Positions 34,986 to 46,464 of a stretch of DNA of 64,000 bases are shown one piece after another. A model generated the notes under the pieces. The model ran no database searches. It was not told the origin of the DNA and saw nothing but the letters and a program-made list of their open reading frames with translations. Position 1 is the first letter of the stretch. Each line of letters starts with the position of its first letter. This stretch comes from Proliferodiscus dingleyae (taxonomy: Eukaryota > Ascomycota > Leotiomycetes > Helotiales > Lachnaceae), in contig QYAK01000009.1 of the NCBI GenBank assembly GCA_003988795.1, positions 372,001 through 436,000 of the forward strand. The letters are read 5' to 3'. The position numbers were made by a program, and so were the translations under genes.

Positions 34986-36962
34986 CTAGTAGCGGTTGAA
35001 TATCTTGCCGGTTGGGAAAACGGTGCCGTTCTTGGTGTGCGGGGCAGCGACGATGCCAATGTTGCCGGTGGCGTTGGCTGCAAAGCTGTATACGGTGCCG
35101 TCCATGGTGATCTTGTTGTTGGCGGGCAGCGGGATGCCTTCTGCGCCGATGCGGCCACCCTCTGCAAAAGATGTCGTGCAGGGGCAGGAGCCTCCGGCGG
35201 TCTCGGTTGCCTTGGCCGAGGTTTCGGTGCTTTTTACAGAGCTCTCAGTGCCTTTTGCAGAACTGACGCCCGAGACTGGTGGAGTTTCGACAATCGTAGC
35301 AACTGAGGATGGTTGAGTAATTGTCGTAGGGGTGCCTGAGATTGTTGTGAAGATGGTCGATCCCACATGAGTTGTTATGATAGCTAGAGGCCGGTCAGCT
35401 GGTTATGTTGCAGAGACTGTATTCAAGACGTCTTACTTGTTATCTGACCAGTCTCACCACCCATCGCGGAGCTTGTAATTGAGACAATGCCGCCTGGTAG
35501 AGTACCGGGCGCGATAATGACAGGAGTAGAAGTAACTTTCACGGAGGTCTCGGTAGTGACCCTTGCTGGACAATTCGTGACAGTCGGTGCACAGGAACTG
35601 GATATCGGTCAGTCTTTGTATTAACCACAAGTTTGACTTGGTAAATATCTCACGTGACGGTCCGAACGTTCGTCTCAGTGATGGTCAAGGTCGACCATGA
35701 TGTTGAGGAAGCTGATACGCCCGACTCGGTCGCAGTAACTCCACCGGTGTGCGCCGTGCTATCCGGCAAGGTTGCAGTGACCTTGCTTTCTGTAGAGACC
35801 GCGCTTGAGACGGGGCAAACAGTGGTAGTTACGTAGATCTCCGTAGTGACTTGACCAATCCTGCCGGGACAGTTGGTGATGGTTGGGGCGCAAGAACTAA
35901 ACACCGCTTAGTATTGTGCCTAAATTGGGTTGCATAATTTATGGGCATCTTACGTGATTGTATAGACCTTGGTCTCAGTCAGGGTCGAGGTGGTCCACTG
36001 TGATGCTGAAGCGGTCGAGTTAGAGTAAGGACCTGTCTTAGACGCGGTGGCGTTATGGAAGGGGGCTGTTCCTGACGGAATTGGAACCGAAGTTGGTAGG
36101 CCTGTTCCCACTGATGGAGAGAATTTACTTGAAGCCGAGGACGTAGATGATTCTTTCAGCGTAGCCGATTCTTTCAAAGTAGTTGAAGTCTTCAACTCGG
36201 ATGAAGTGTTCAAGCTGACCGGCAACGTAGGCAGCTCAGACCGTGTTAGAACCACACCTGATACCTTCGACGTTGAAAGTGTAGCACTTTCAGCTCCAGA
36301 GGTAGAGTTTGTGATCGGATATTTGCCAGAGGTTTGTGTAAGCAGAGTCGAAGGTCCGGTAACAATCGGACCAGTGACAATAGGGCCAGTACCAATGGGA
36401 GGGCTGAATGTTGGGAGGGCTGCTGTTCCATTGTTCTGCGAGGAAGATTAGAAACTAAAACGGCTTATTTCTACGCCCAATGCTTACACGAACTGTTGAG
36501 TTGGCAATACTGCTGGAGGTTTCAGAGGCAGTAACGGGGCAAATGGTGGTGAACAAGACGAGCTCAGTCGTAACCGTACCAATATGCTCGCCCGTCGAGA
36601 TAACATAAGTTTTCGTACTTGTCCCAGTAGAAGTAGTCAAAGATGTAGAAGATTTCGTATCCACACCTTTCACATCCGACTTGGTAGTTGCAGATGCTGA
36701 GAGCGTAGTTACCACAGATGATGAAGAGGTATCGGTAGCTAAAACATTTAGTACAGGCCTATTGCAGTGGACAGTCCAACTTACTCGTAGTTACACGTCC
36801 ATCTTGATCTGTGATGGTATATACATGGGGAACCTTTGTGGTAATTAGAACCATAGAGGTCAGAATCTCGTCGGAGTATTTAGTTGAAAGCGAATCATCC
36901 TCCTTAGCCGTGACGAAGCCAAGTAGGCCGACAAACAAAGAGGCGAAGTACGCAGCCTTCAT
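34986..36962 (-). CDS. Secreted Ser/Thr-rich extracellular protein with duplicated SCAPTxTNCP exons
   Basis: Six exons (36785-36962, 36488-36738, 35954-36435, 35654-35896, 35437-35597, 34986-35383) total 1713 nt and 570 residues. A signal peptide (MKAAYFASLFVGLLGFVTA) is followed by a Ser/Thr-rich chain. Exons 4 and 5 each begin, after a split Thr codon, with SCAPT(I/V)TNCP and then VTTE; TTEL/TTEI ... TTICPV/TTVCPV elements recur in exons 2 and 4. This motif set is common in fungal extracellular serine-rich and adhesin-like proteins. The C-terminus carries a CPC element and no hydrophobic GPI tail. It is probably wall-associated or secreted. A second in-frame ATG lies 15 bp upstream; the ATG at 36962 gives the cleaner signal peptide. 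No catalytic motif is seen. Confidence 0.78.
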
Positions 36963-38665
36963 GACGCCTGAGTGCAATATCTATACGGAAGACTCCGGGA
37001 GAGAAGCTATGAAATAGCAGGCTCAACAGAGCCTTAGATGTAATGAACGAGGGGAAGAGGGGTAAAGATCGTAAGGCAAGACTGGGACGAATTTAGGAAA
37101 TATGGACTGGTAAGAATCTCGGAGGGTTTGGTTGGGTTTATACCAATCCTAAAGACGGAAGGATTAGCTAGAATAGGCCATCTGATGTATCTGGCATACA
37201 ATGCCATCATGGTGCCACTTGGAGGCTCTGCGCCCGGAGAATGGTAGCAGGTTTCATCTGAAGTCAACGTAGCCGTTCCCTAAAATAACGACGGATCATG
37301 GCAAGGCAGGGATAGCCCCATCGAGATTGCAAGTACTGGTAGAAAAACACTCAAGTGCCGGGGTGAGAGTGTGGGAATTAGATCAGGATCTCGAGGAAGA
37401 TGGACGCATGGATGTTTACCATAAACGTGACCGCGGTCCAATCAGCCGCGTACTTTGCGGCGTTCATTCTCTAGTGCCAATCCCTGTGAAGATCCTCCAG
37501 AGGGACAAACGAAAGAGGGAGGTCAGACCGGTGACTCCTCAGCGAATCAGAAATCGACGACATTTCACACTCGCTACGGAGAACAGAATATCCCCACGTG
37601 AGAAACAGGAGAGTCGAGTCTCCCACATGAACGCTGGGACAATTTATGATGAATGATGATAAGGTCACGGCAGATTGAAGAGGGAACAAGCAAAGCTTGG
37701 TGAATCAAGCTGCGTGCGGTGTACGTACACAATGAGATCCTCGTTCTGCAAGTGGAACCTCAAGCAGACAAATAAACAGCAGAACAAAGAGACTGGTGGA
37801 TCCGAGAGACTCTGCACTCATCCTTCAGTGGAGAGAGATTGCAGGAGGGCCGAAGGCCACGGCGCTGGCCGTGTGTCTATGCCTTCTCCCAAGCTTGTGT
37901 TTGCCGAGGTGGAGAGCATTAGAGAAGAACAGCATTTGCAGGAAGCCTGGTCGAATGAGAAGATTGCAGGAGGTAGTAGTAGGGATCGGAAAAAGCTTGG
38001 GTAGATTATGTGAGATTATCGCGATCCATCTCGACCAGCCAGCTCGTTCGCCTACGCTTCCTTACACGTAGGAGCATTGCGAAGAGAAGCCACTGCCCAG
38101 AGGGTTGGTGGTAGGAAGGAATGGGTGGAATCGAGCAAGGAGGGTGAGGATGAGGATGAGGATGAGGGACGATGGATCCAGAGCGATGGAGCCGAAGCCG
38201 CTGGATGCCAAAAAGCGGCACTCGATCTGGCTCATTCACCGTGTATCGCTTAGCTCAAGTCATCCAGAAAGTGGTGCCGCTTTTTGTATTAGTCATGCGC
38301 TTGGGGCTGAGGTGGCGTTTCCTTGTTTAGTGGAGCAAGTGCGCCTTATTGGGAATTCGAAGTTCAATGCTCGATGATTCGTGAGACGTGTACGATGCAT
38401 CCGTGATCTGATATTGTCTTCTATTGTGCAGTGGATCTGCCATCCAGTGTCTAAGTATTTACAACTGCCCAAAATGGGCCATGTCAACAAAACCGTGAAC
38501 GCCGTTGGGTTCTTTGCCCGATCATCAAGTCATTCAAAACTTCCCCTTGGCCTGTGGGGATTCTTTTTCTAGAAATCCAAACCCTCCTAACGCCGCGTCC
38601 TCTGTAGCAAACACCCGGCTATGAATGTTAAAACCTGACGTGAAAAATCACAATAATACAACTAA
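36963..38665. other. Intergenic region
   Basis: No gene was recognised. The stretch is the 5' region of the Ser/Thr-rich protein gene and the 3' flank of the spindle-pole-body gene. A GGATGA tandem run lies at about 38145-38167. Confidence 0.4.
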
Positions 38666-40930
38666 TTACTGGCTTTTGATACCTTCCAAAGTATCGTAGA
38701 GACCATACAGCTGATCACTCTTGAACTCCAGCTGCTGCAAAATGGACTCGAGCTCTGCTCCAATCCGTCTGCGCTCCCTTTTCCCAAGGGAAGCATCCAG
38801 GCTTTGGTATCGTTTCTGGACCTCGGATTGCCTCATCTTCAAATGTTCAATCTCATCTTGCAAGCCCTTAATCACTGTCGCAAGAGCAAGTTCAGGATCC
38901 ATAGAAGGACGAATTGTCGGTTCATCTTCGTGTGGCTTAGCAGCCGCCATACGCTGGGAGACACGGACGGGCTGAGCAGAGCGGATAGGTGCTCCCCCAC
39001 TAGTATTGTTCCCAAAGGAGGTGACACGAGTGCACAGCACACAGTTCTGAGCATTATGATCTGGGCAAAGGCTGTCGAGAATGTCACGGGCGGCCGTGGA
39101 TAGAATCGGATGGTCCTTACTAGACGCTGAGATTTTCTTGTTGTTGTTCATATTTTTCAATGCATGAGACACTGTTCTCGTACCCCGGACCTCTGCATTC
39201 CGAGCATCTCTGCTCTCCGAATGTCTCTGGACTCCGTACGTGGAAGCAAGTGGCTTCTCTATGTTCTTGTATTGTAGTTGACGGTATCCTGTCTGACTGT
39301 CTTTGATCTCCGAGGCTTTCTGCTGGCCACCAGAGTGTAAGAGTCGAGCCTGCAAGCGTCGGATCTGAGCATCTGCTTCGAGAGAGTATGCCCCCAATCT
39401 ATCGTTCTCAATTCTCAGCTCCTCATGAAATTCTCTCAATTCCTGGTTCTCAACGTCCAACTGTTTGTTGATCTCCTTGATATTCTGAGATTGCTGGTGC
39501 TGAATGCTTGACAACTTGCCGGACTCTTTCAACTCTTGAATCTGGTGCTCCAGCTGCTCATTCCACTTTCTCATCTCTTCTTTCTCAATGTTCAGCTGCT
39601 TGCTAGACTCTCTCATGTCTGAAATCTCCTGGCTGAAACTATCCAATTGTTTCTTAGATTCTCTCAGCTCTTGGTTATGAGCATTCAACTGCTTATTGGA
39701 CTCTTTCATCTCGTGGATTGAGCTAGCCAAAGTTTCGTGAGATGCTTTCAAGGTCTCGTGTGACTTACTCAATGCTTCGTATTGAGTAATCAGTCGATTG
39801 TGCTCAATCCTGACACCCTTCAATTCCTCATTCTCAGCTTCAGCACGTGCAACACGACCCTTCAAAACCTCGATCAGAAGATAAATCATCTCTTCTTCCT
39901 CGGGAATTGCAATTGAATGGATCGGCGCATAGGACGCAAAGTCAACATATGCCCGGGAGCTGGGACGGTCGCGAACGAGTCCGCCCCCAACAATGATTGG
40001 AACACCGTTGTTGAGAGTAGCCGAAGTCGTGTCAGAAGTTGCAGCGGGAATAGTGAATGAATGTTGGGTTGCATTAAAAGTGGCACCATTCGCCGTGTGC
40101 GAATGTGGTGGGATAATGGTTTGAGAGACGACGCGAGGCTTTGCGGCCAGTTTGTCAAGAGTCACCGCCGTCTTCGCCGATGTGCCCGCTGCATTTGGAG
40201 TTGATTCGAATAGTTGGCGTTTAGAAGAGACGTTGGGCGAGGCAAAGACGAATGGCTGTTGGTTGGTGAATCGCGAGTTTTTGGTGCGGGTAATGGAAAA
40301 CTCCGAATCGTCGGCGACGAACGGCTGCATCTCTCCACGGCTACGTTGAGAGATCCACGTTTGAGTGGTAGGCTGTATATTCTCCTTATGGGATTGTAGA
40401 GCCTCCACAGCGGCTTGTCTTTGCTGGAATGTAGTATATTTCTTAGAGCTCTTTGCCTTCTTCGAGTTAGTAGAGTTTCTCGAATCAGGCCGCGACTCGG
40501 TTCGGACCGCATTAAGGGTATCAGTTTGAGTTTGATAGTTGTTGCTCTCACGCATGGGCTCTGAAGGATGATCGTTGTTATGGATGGTGGTGAGGGGAGA
40601 TCGAATATTGTTATTAATGTTCGCGAGATTGGCGCGACCGATTTCGATAGAGAAGCCGGAACTAGAGGTAGTATCAGGACTTCCAGCCTGAGAGAAATTT
40701 GGGAAGGCACGCCCGATTGCAGAAGTATTAATCACATAGTCAGGTGCGGGTCGAGGGTTCCAGCGGCCGTACCTCCTGGCAGCGGAGCGGAGCTCTGGCA
40801 GCTTGTGGGAGTAATCTGTGTTGAGCTGGCTGGAGGATGTAGCATCGCGTTCCGGATTGAAGGAGGCGATGGATGATACAGTGACTGTGCCGTGGTCGGA
40901 ACCAGTCGAGGAGATAATTGAGTGAGGCAT
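38666..40930 (-). CDS. Coiled-coil spindle pole body protein, Ppc89/Cep57-MT-binding type
   Basis: A single exon of 754 residues. The N-terminal third is polar and disordered. A long coiled coil with repeated KESNKQL/RESKKQL/RESSKQL heptads spans roughly residues 345-550. A short cysteine element (CPDHNAQNCVLC) follows. The C-terminal 90 residues (PELALATVIKGLQDEIEHLK ... SLDASLGKRERRRIGAELES ... KSDQLYGLYDTLEGI) match the Cep57 microtubule-binding domain. In fission yeast, Ppc89 with this domain is a core spindle-pole-body scaffold. The ATG at 40930 is used; the more upstream frame extension has no ATG. It is divergent from the Bud27-like gene across 437 bp. Confidence 0.8.
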   Translation of the reverse strand: MPHSIISSTGSDHGTVTVSSIASFNPERDATSSSQLNTDYSHKLPELRSAARRYGRWNPRPAPDYVINTSAIGRAFPNFSQAGSPDTTSSSGFSIEIGRANLANINNNIRSPLTTIHNNDHPSEPMRESNNYQTQTDTLNAVRTESRPDSRNSTNSKKAKSSKKYTTFQQRQAAVEALQSHKENIQPTTQTWISQRSRGEMQPFVADDSEFSITRTKNSRFTNQQPFVFASPNVSSKRQLFESTPNAAGTSAKTAVTLDKLAAKPRVVSQTIIPPHSHTANGATFNATQHSFTIPAATSDTTSATLNNGVPIIVGGGLVRDRPSSRAYVDFASYAPIHSIAIPEEEEMIYLLIEVLKGRVARAEAENEELKGVRIEHNRLITQYEALSKSHETLKASHETLASSIHEMKESNKQLNAHNQELRESKKQLDSFSQEISDMRESSKQLNIEKEEMRKWNEQLEHQIQELKESGKLSSIQHQQSQNIKEINKQLDVENQELREFHEELRIENDRLGAYSLEADAQIRRLQARLLHSGGQQKASEIKDSQTGYRQLQYKNIEKPLASTYGVQRHSESRDARNAEVRGTRTVSHALKNMNNNKKISASSKDHPILSTAARDILDSLCPDHNAQNCVLCTRVTSFGNNTSGGAPIRSAQPVRVSQRMAAAKPHEDEPTIRPSMDPELALATVIKGLQDEIEHLKMRQSEVQKRYQSLDASLGKRERRRIGAELESILQQLEFKSDQLYGLYDTLEGIKSQ

Positions 40931-41367
40931 CTCGAAGAAGCCGAGGATGGGGAGTGCGCGCAGTATACCAGCGCAGTGCAATCAACTACGTTGAGATGAA
41001 GAGATTGGATTGATCTTTGCAATGGGCTGGTTGATTTGAGTTGGAAGTTGTTGGGAGATGGTCGCTGTTGCTGTGGTTGTAGATGTGCTTGTGCTTATTA
41101 GACCAAAGACTGCGAAATGTGGTAGGAGACGTGATGGGGTGGAGGTGAGGAGGATGCTCAAAGTAAACAAACAGACAGCGCTAACCGTATTGGTCGGTGA
41201 TGCAAAAGGTGGAGCCGCTGGCTGCCGAGGCTGCGCTGCACAGATCACCGCGAATTTACGGGTGTTCATTGGCTGAAGGAATCCTAGGGCAGATCGTGAC
41301 GCTTGCCAGAGGAGAGCTCGACCTAAGTTCTTCAAAAATTATCTGCTCTTTTTGGCCGAGGCAGAAG
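40931..41367. promoter_or_regulatory. Bidirectional promoter between spindle-pole-body and prefoldin-like genes
   Basis: 437 bp separate two divergent start codons. No further gene fits. It must carry both core promoters; no specific sites were identified. Confidence 0.55.
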
Positions 41368-43140
41368 ATGGCGCAACCGGTCAAAGACAGCTTTTTGGAT
41401 CTCGAAAGGCACCGGCGGCTCCTCGAAGAAAACATAGACAAGCTGCGCAAGTCTTTGCGACATTGGCAGACTTGGGAGGCAGAATATGAAGGCTTGAAGG
41501 AAGAAATCTTAGCAAGGAAGCCGCCTCCGGACCAGGAAACCTTGATAGAGCTTGCTCATAGTTACGAGGCCGAACTAATCAATCAGAAGGAGGTTGATGA
41601 CATTCTAGGGAATCCGGTGCGAACACCTGCACAGATCGTGAATCTGCTCGATAGGCGGATCGATTATGTCGAACAGTCGAGCAAGACGATCAGGAAGCAA
41701 ATAGAGGCGGCGGAGCACAAGCTTGCTGCTGCGGCGGTCATAAGCACACCTGAAGTCAGGAATGAAGAAGGTCTACCGCTGACGGAGATTGTTGAGGAGC
41801 TGGACGAGGATGGAAATGTAATATCGGGGCATATATCGACTCCGGGGAGCACGAAGCCACAGTTGCTGGAGGTCCTGCACAAAGCTGGGTTCCACGACTT
41901 TGCGGAATCTGAGACACTATCCACATCTCAGGACATGTCAAATTCGTCAAAGCTCAATTTTGGGGAAGCCCAGCCAGACCTCAAGGCTCCCAAAAAGGGT
42001 GTCAAATTCGCGGCAGACACAAAGGCTGGTCCCGAATCCGAAAAGTCTTTGACAGCGAAGAGAGTTGAAGCAATCATGAAAATGGCAAAGCAGCAGGAAA
42101 CCACACACACAAAACCCCCAACCATTCCCACTGACGAATCGCCAGCTGACGCCGCCCTGCGCAAAGAGATGCTACAATACGGGATGTCAGAAGTTGGGGC
42201 CTTGGTAGCGGAGCTAGAACTCGAAGAAGGCAGTGATTGGAGTGATGATGGCTACGATGTTGACGAGGGAGGATCAGAAACTGATGATGACGATGAAGAT
42301 GAATATGGCCGTTCGACCAACAGAGTAGTAGACGACGAGTTGAGGCGGCAGATGATGGAATTGGAAGAGAAACTTGGAGTCAGAATGATGGAGAACGTAG
42401 GTCAGCAGCCTATAGATTACGATATCGTGAAGGAGGGTATTGGGCGTGTGTCTATCAACGCGTATGGCGACGCTGCTCCAGCAAAAGCTGCCCTCAGAGA
42501 GTCATCTCCTGATGAAAGTACAGGTGAGGCAACTGCTCAGGCCTCTAAAAAGTCTGTCCATTTTTCCGAAGGACTCCACATATCTGCTGCTACTAAACCA
42601 TCATCCAATTTGCCAAAGCAGACATCCGCTCCTGTTCGCGACATCATTGAGCGTACTACCCCAACACAATTGGACTCACCAAAGCCCAAAAACGTATCAC
42701 GCTTTAAAACAGAGCGGACCGGTAGTGACGTCTCAAATTTTCCAGGAAGGAGTTTTCAATCGGCCAGCAGTCCAACTGGACTGCTTTCTCTACAGCCTGC
42801 AAGGTCTTCAGTCCCAAAACCATTCTCTGCACCTATTCAATATCCCCCGTTGGAACGACCCCGAATAACTCCAGGCGGTCCTGAGGGGAAAACTCTGGCG
42901 AATGAGGTGGTCGAACGTGATGTTCCGCTCGATGTATCTGCGGCTGCGCCTGACGAGCTGGACCCTGACCTACTACACCAAGAGGTTGCCACTGAATACC
43001 ACAAGATGCGCAATAGGATGATACAACGACAGGGAGGTTTTATGAAGGAGGACGAGAGCGAGATAGTACCGCGTACAGAAGAAGAAGGGGGACCAAAGAG
43101 GATGAGTAGATTCAAAGCTGCAAGGCTAGCGAAGTCGTAG
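41368..43140 (+). CDS. Bud27/URI-like unconventional prefoldin
   Basis: A single exon of 590 residues. The N-terminal 115 residues form the prefoldin alpha-like helical hairpin: a first long helix from FLDLERHRRLLEENIDKLRK, a short hairpin region around VDDILGNPVRTPAQIVNLLD, and a second helix from RRIDYVEQSSKTIRKQIEAA. A long acidic and disordered middle follows, including DDDDEDEYG. The C-terminal 75 residues end in PKRMSRFKAARLAKS, the conserved terminal element of fungal Bud27/URI proteins (DUF3835). In yeast Bud27 helps assemble RNA polymerases and links to TOR and translation initiation. The ATG at 41368 is the first in frame after upstream stops or non-ATG extension. The orthologue call is from architecture and remembered family features. 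Confidence 0.8.
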   Translation: MAQPVKDSFLDLERHRRLLEENIDKLRKSLRHWQTWEAEYEGLKEEILARKPPPDQETLIELAHSYEAELINQKEVDDILGNPVRTPAQIVNLLDRRIDYVEQSSKTIRKQIEAAEHKLAAAAVISTPEVRNEEGLPLTEIVEELDEDGNVISGHISTPGSTKPQLLEVLHKAGFHDFAESETLSTSQDMSNSSKLNFGEAQPDLKAPKKGVKFAADTKAGPESEKSLTAKRVEAIMKMAKQQETTHTKPPTIPTDESPADAALRKEMLQYGMSEVGALVAELELEEGSDWSDDGYDVDEGGSETDDDDEDEYGRSTNRVVDDELRRQMMELEEKLGVRMMENVGQQPIDYDIVKEGIGRVSINAYGDAAPAKAALRESSPDESTGEATAQASKKSVHFSEGLHISAATKPSSNLPKQTSAPVRDIIERTTPTQLDSPKPKNVSRFKTERTGSDVSNFPGRSFQSASSPTGLLSLQPARSSVPKPFSAPIQYPPLERPRITPGGPEGKTLANEVVERDVPLDVSAAAPDELDPDLLHQEVATEYHKMRNRMIQRQGGFMKEDESEIVPRTEEEGGPKRMSRFKAARLAKS

Positions 43141-44089
43141 CATACCCGTGAATTCAAAGTAACTCCCTTTCATTGCAACATACGAGCTTGCTGTTTCCTT
43201 GTCGGTAGTCAACTGTCTTGTCTCTCGCAGAAGACTTTATTTCATTTACAACCAAATAGGTTTCTCCATTCGACTGAGGAAGTATTTGCACTGGAACGAA
43301 ATATCAATTTGACAACAGTTGTGAAGCGGTGGACAGTCTGCTCTCACACTCAGTTTCGTTCCAAAATTGACGTAAGGGCTCTCTGACGTCGAGATCTTAG
43401 ATTTCGGTGGTCTCGAATATTCGTTTCACCCTCAACATTTCACTTGATGCTGACAGGGCTTTATTGTCATTGATCAAGCACATGATCAATTCAGCGCTCG
43501 ATCAGATAGGTGTGCCCGTTGCTTCTTTCCTTGGTGTAAGCTTACAGAGGAAGCAATATAGCAGGGCTGCAGTGCATGGGACCTGCGGATGACAGATTAT
43601 GCACGAATCATCATGAAGGAAAATGTAGTTGTCCAATTACCTGAGCCAAGACATATGTAGTCTTATGAGGACGGGCGGATCTTGAGGTAGGTTTCCGTGA
43701 ATGGAGCCCTGGTAGATTCCACAGATTGCTTTAAAAGGGGGAAGTAAGTAGCAACTCTGTCAGCTTATTGGCCAATCTCCTGACAAGGATGTGGGGCATG
43801 TTAAGCATGTGTCTTTTACGAAGGCTATATGCCTACTTGCTTCGTCGAGCTAGATTCTGGTGTGAGGGGCCACCCCGCATAGTACCCTGAGGGTGAAGAT
43901 GAGCGACATACAGGTGTTACGCTCCCCGCTGTTGTGGGTGAAAGCTCAATGAAGTAATGTGGGGTGGAATCGCCCCTCGATACGAACATGCAGCGTCTGG
44001 AAAGAGTAATAACATTGAAATGCCTGTGACCTGTTATACTCAAGAACCTGGATAGTAGCTGATCCCACAGGCTGAGCATTCTGAGCGAG

Positions 44090-44096
44090 TTTAGCC
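44090..44096 (-). promoter_or_regulatory. Candidate XlnR/Xyr1 binding motif GGCTAAA
   Basis: The minus strand reads ggctaaa, the described core motif of the xylanase activator XlnR/Xyr1, about 0.9 kb upstream of the GH10 start codon. A 7-mer can occur by chance. Confidence 0.3.
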
Positions 44097-44748
44097 TGAT
44101 TCGTGTTACAGTACGCAGCCGCAATGGGGGCACCCCTCGTAGTTCATTTAATTTCGATTCCAAGTTGAATCTGACTATGGAAGGACCTGATCATTCAGTC
44201 TTCACGTTCACACAACCCAAATTTCTTTATCGGCCAGTGCTTTTCCTAGTCTTTAAAGACGCTTAGAGAGACCCGTCGGGACTTTTCCAAGAGTCAATAT
44301 TAGGAGCTTGCCTGGGTTTTATACTTTGTAATCATTAAGACAGTGGAACTTCAAAGATCAGTTCGAGTCACTTTAAGTCTAGGGGTATGGTTTGTCCTAT
44401 GTTCAATTTTCAACGGCCATGGCTTCTTCTGTTGATATTGAGGATATCGACTTCCGATTTGCCCGACTGTCGAATTGACTCAGTCCGAGTAGTTCATTTA
44501 ATCCAACTTGATATTTGTGTGGGAGGAGAAGAGTTTCTCCACCCTCGTTTAATAAACAAAAGCTCGGCACTCTGCTCTGTATTGCCTAGCACAGATGAAC
44601 AAGGATGTCCCGGAGGCTCAATGATTTTGCAATATTAAGGAGTCATCCAAGTCAACGTGTCGGTGAAGATCTCCGACTTGGTACTGTATAATTTCCTTAT
44701 ATTACCCATCCAGACTTCGAAAGCGCCGCGTGATCCGTTCGGAAGAAT

Positions 44749-44758
44749 ACATATATAT
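44749..44758 (+). promoter_or_regulatory. TATA-like element upstream of the xylanase
   Basis: An acatatatat run about 255 bp before the start codon, followed by a TTT/TCT-rich leader. It is consistent with the core promoter of an inducible secreted hydrolase gene. Confidence 0.4.
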
Positions 44759-45010
44759 GCCTGATGCTTGTGCTTTGAAAAGATCCTTCCAGGTGAAGGT
44801 CACTACAATTTGCTTCAAAGTCTAATTATTTTTCTTCTGTGAGTTTTCCCAAATCTTCTCATTCTCCAGTGAAGTACAGTTGACTTCGAACGTTCGTCAG
44901 TTGTAAAGTGAAGATATTATCTCCTCCGTTTGTCTGGGCCACCACTGTCCAGTCGCCTCTGTGCTCCCAAGGATACTGTACTAATTTCCAGATCTTCTAG
45001 CTCGCCCAAA

Positions 45011-46464
45011 ATGCGTGTCTCAATCACCTCGGCAGTACTAATTGCTCCAATCCTAATTGCTCACGCGGCACCCAGTAATCCTATTGATGTCATTCGGGAC
45101 ATCGACTGGGAGAAAGAACTGCTTGGGAAAAGCGATGGGCTAGAGAAGCGTGCTCGGTCCGAAAAAAGCATAGATGCCATATTCAAAGGCTTAGGCAAAC
45201 AATATTTTGGAACATGTGCTGATCAAAACCGATTGACCAACACTGATAATGCGGCCGTCATCCAAGGTGACTTTGGACAAGTGACGCCAGAGAACAGGTA
45301 GGTATTAACACTACCAACATTTACAATTATTGATTAAGTCCATAGCGGCAAATGGGATACAATTGAAGCAACACAGGGGAAATTCAACTTCGCTGGCCTG
45401 GACTATCTAGTGAACTGGGCTCAGACGAATAACAAGCTCGTAAGAGGTCATACTACTGTCTGGTACTCGCAATTGCCTTCATGGGGTGCGTTAAAATACC
45501 CGTCCCTATACGAAAACCTGCCTCCAAGCTCCTTAATCAGACACAAATAACTCGGCTCTCTAAACATACATTGTAGTTTCTCTGACTCTTGATAGTGAGC
45601 GCAATCTCCTCCAAGGATACTCTTACATCTGTCATCCAGACACACGTTTCGACAGAGATCGGAAGATACGCAGGCAAAGTCCTACAGTGGGTAAGCTATC
45701 AAGCCGCAATCGCGAGTTATTTCTTGCAGCACTAACACACGTAAAGGACGTGGTTAACGAGATGTTTGACGAAAGTGGAGGACTTCGTAGCAGCGTTTTC
45801 TCCAAGGTTCTAGGCGAAGACTTTGTACGAATTGCTTTCGAGGCAGCCCGTAAAGCGGATCCAAATGCGAAGCTATTCATCAATGATTACAAGTATGCAG
45901 CCTGATCCATGCCCAGACCATTCTGACGATCAAACAGCACTGTCGAAAAGGGAGCCACATACGCGAAAACCACCGGCATGATCAAATATGTGAGCAAGTG
46001 GGTTGCTGCTGGTGTGCCAATCGATGGCATTGGAGCTCAAGCACATTTGATGGCCGGCGAGTCGAAGAATGTGGCAGCCTCTCTTCAGGCGCTCTGTGCT
46101 GTTGTCTCGCAATGCGCTCTCACTGAGGTCGATATCGTGAACGCTGCCGCAGCTGAGTACGTTCAAACAGCAAAGGCATGCGTGGATATCCCAAATTGTG
46201 TGGGTGTTACTGTCTGGGGTGTCCGCGATGTAAGCCTACTTAGTCCCCTACGTTTTGGAGAAAGCAATACTGATATATTCGCCTTTCTAGCCTGACAGCT
46301 GGAGAGCATCGAACAACCCACTTTTGTTCAATAGCGCCTTTGCCACTAAGCCCGCCTATTCCGCTCTGGTCGCAACGCTCGGGGCTCTACCTACTTCTTC
46401 AGCTGTCGCCCCTACTTCAGCTAGCACTACTACTTCTTCGCCTTCTGCCACACCAACATCGTGA
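45011..46464 (+). CDS. GH10 endo-1,4-beta-xylanase, secreted
   Basis: Six exons (45011-45297, 45346-45485, 45596-45690, 45747-45892, 45938-46229, 46291-46464) give 1134 nt and 377 residues. A signal peptide (MRVSITSAVLIAPILIAHA) is followed by a short propeptide region with a dibasic site (LEKR). The catalytic barrel starts at LGKQYFGTC. Family signatures are complete: NSGKWD, RGHTTVWYSQLPSW, WDVVNEMFDE (acid/base Glu), LFINDYN, GIGAQAHL, LTEVDI (nucleophile Glu) and VWGVRDPDSWR. A Ser/Thr/Pro-rich C-terminal tail follows with no CBM1. It cleaves internal beta-1,4 bonds of xylan outside the cell. All five introns keep phase. Confidence 0.95.

Larger units (their letters stand above)
43141..45010. 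other. Intergenic region upstream of the xylanase
   Basis: About 1.9 kb without a convincing gene. Regulatory candidates for the downstream xylanase are listed separately. Other short frames show no family resemblance. Confidence 0.45.

Noticed and set aside
40162..40710. Minus-strand 182-codon frame in the spindle-pole-body gene
   Set aside because: A shadow frame within the single long exon of the coiled-coil protein.
43825..44163. Minus-strand 112-codon frame
   Set aside because: Codon content and composition look random, with no signal or domain, and it lies in the xylanase upstream region.
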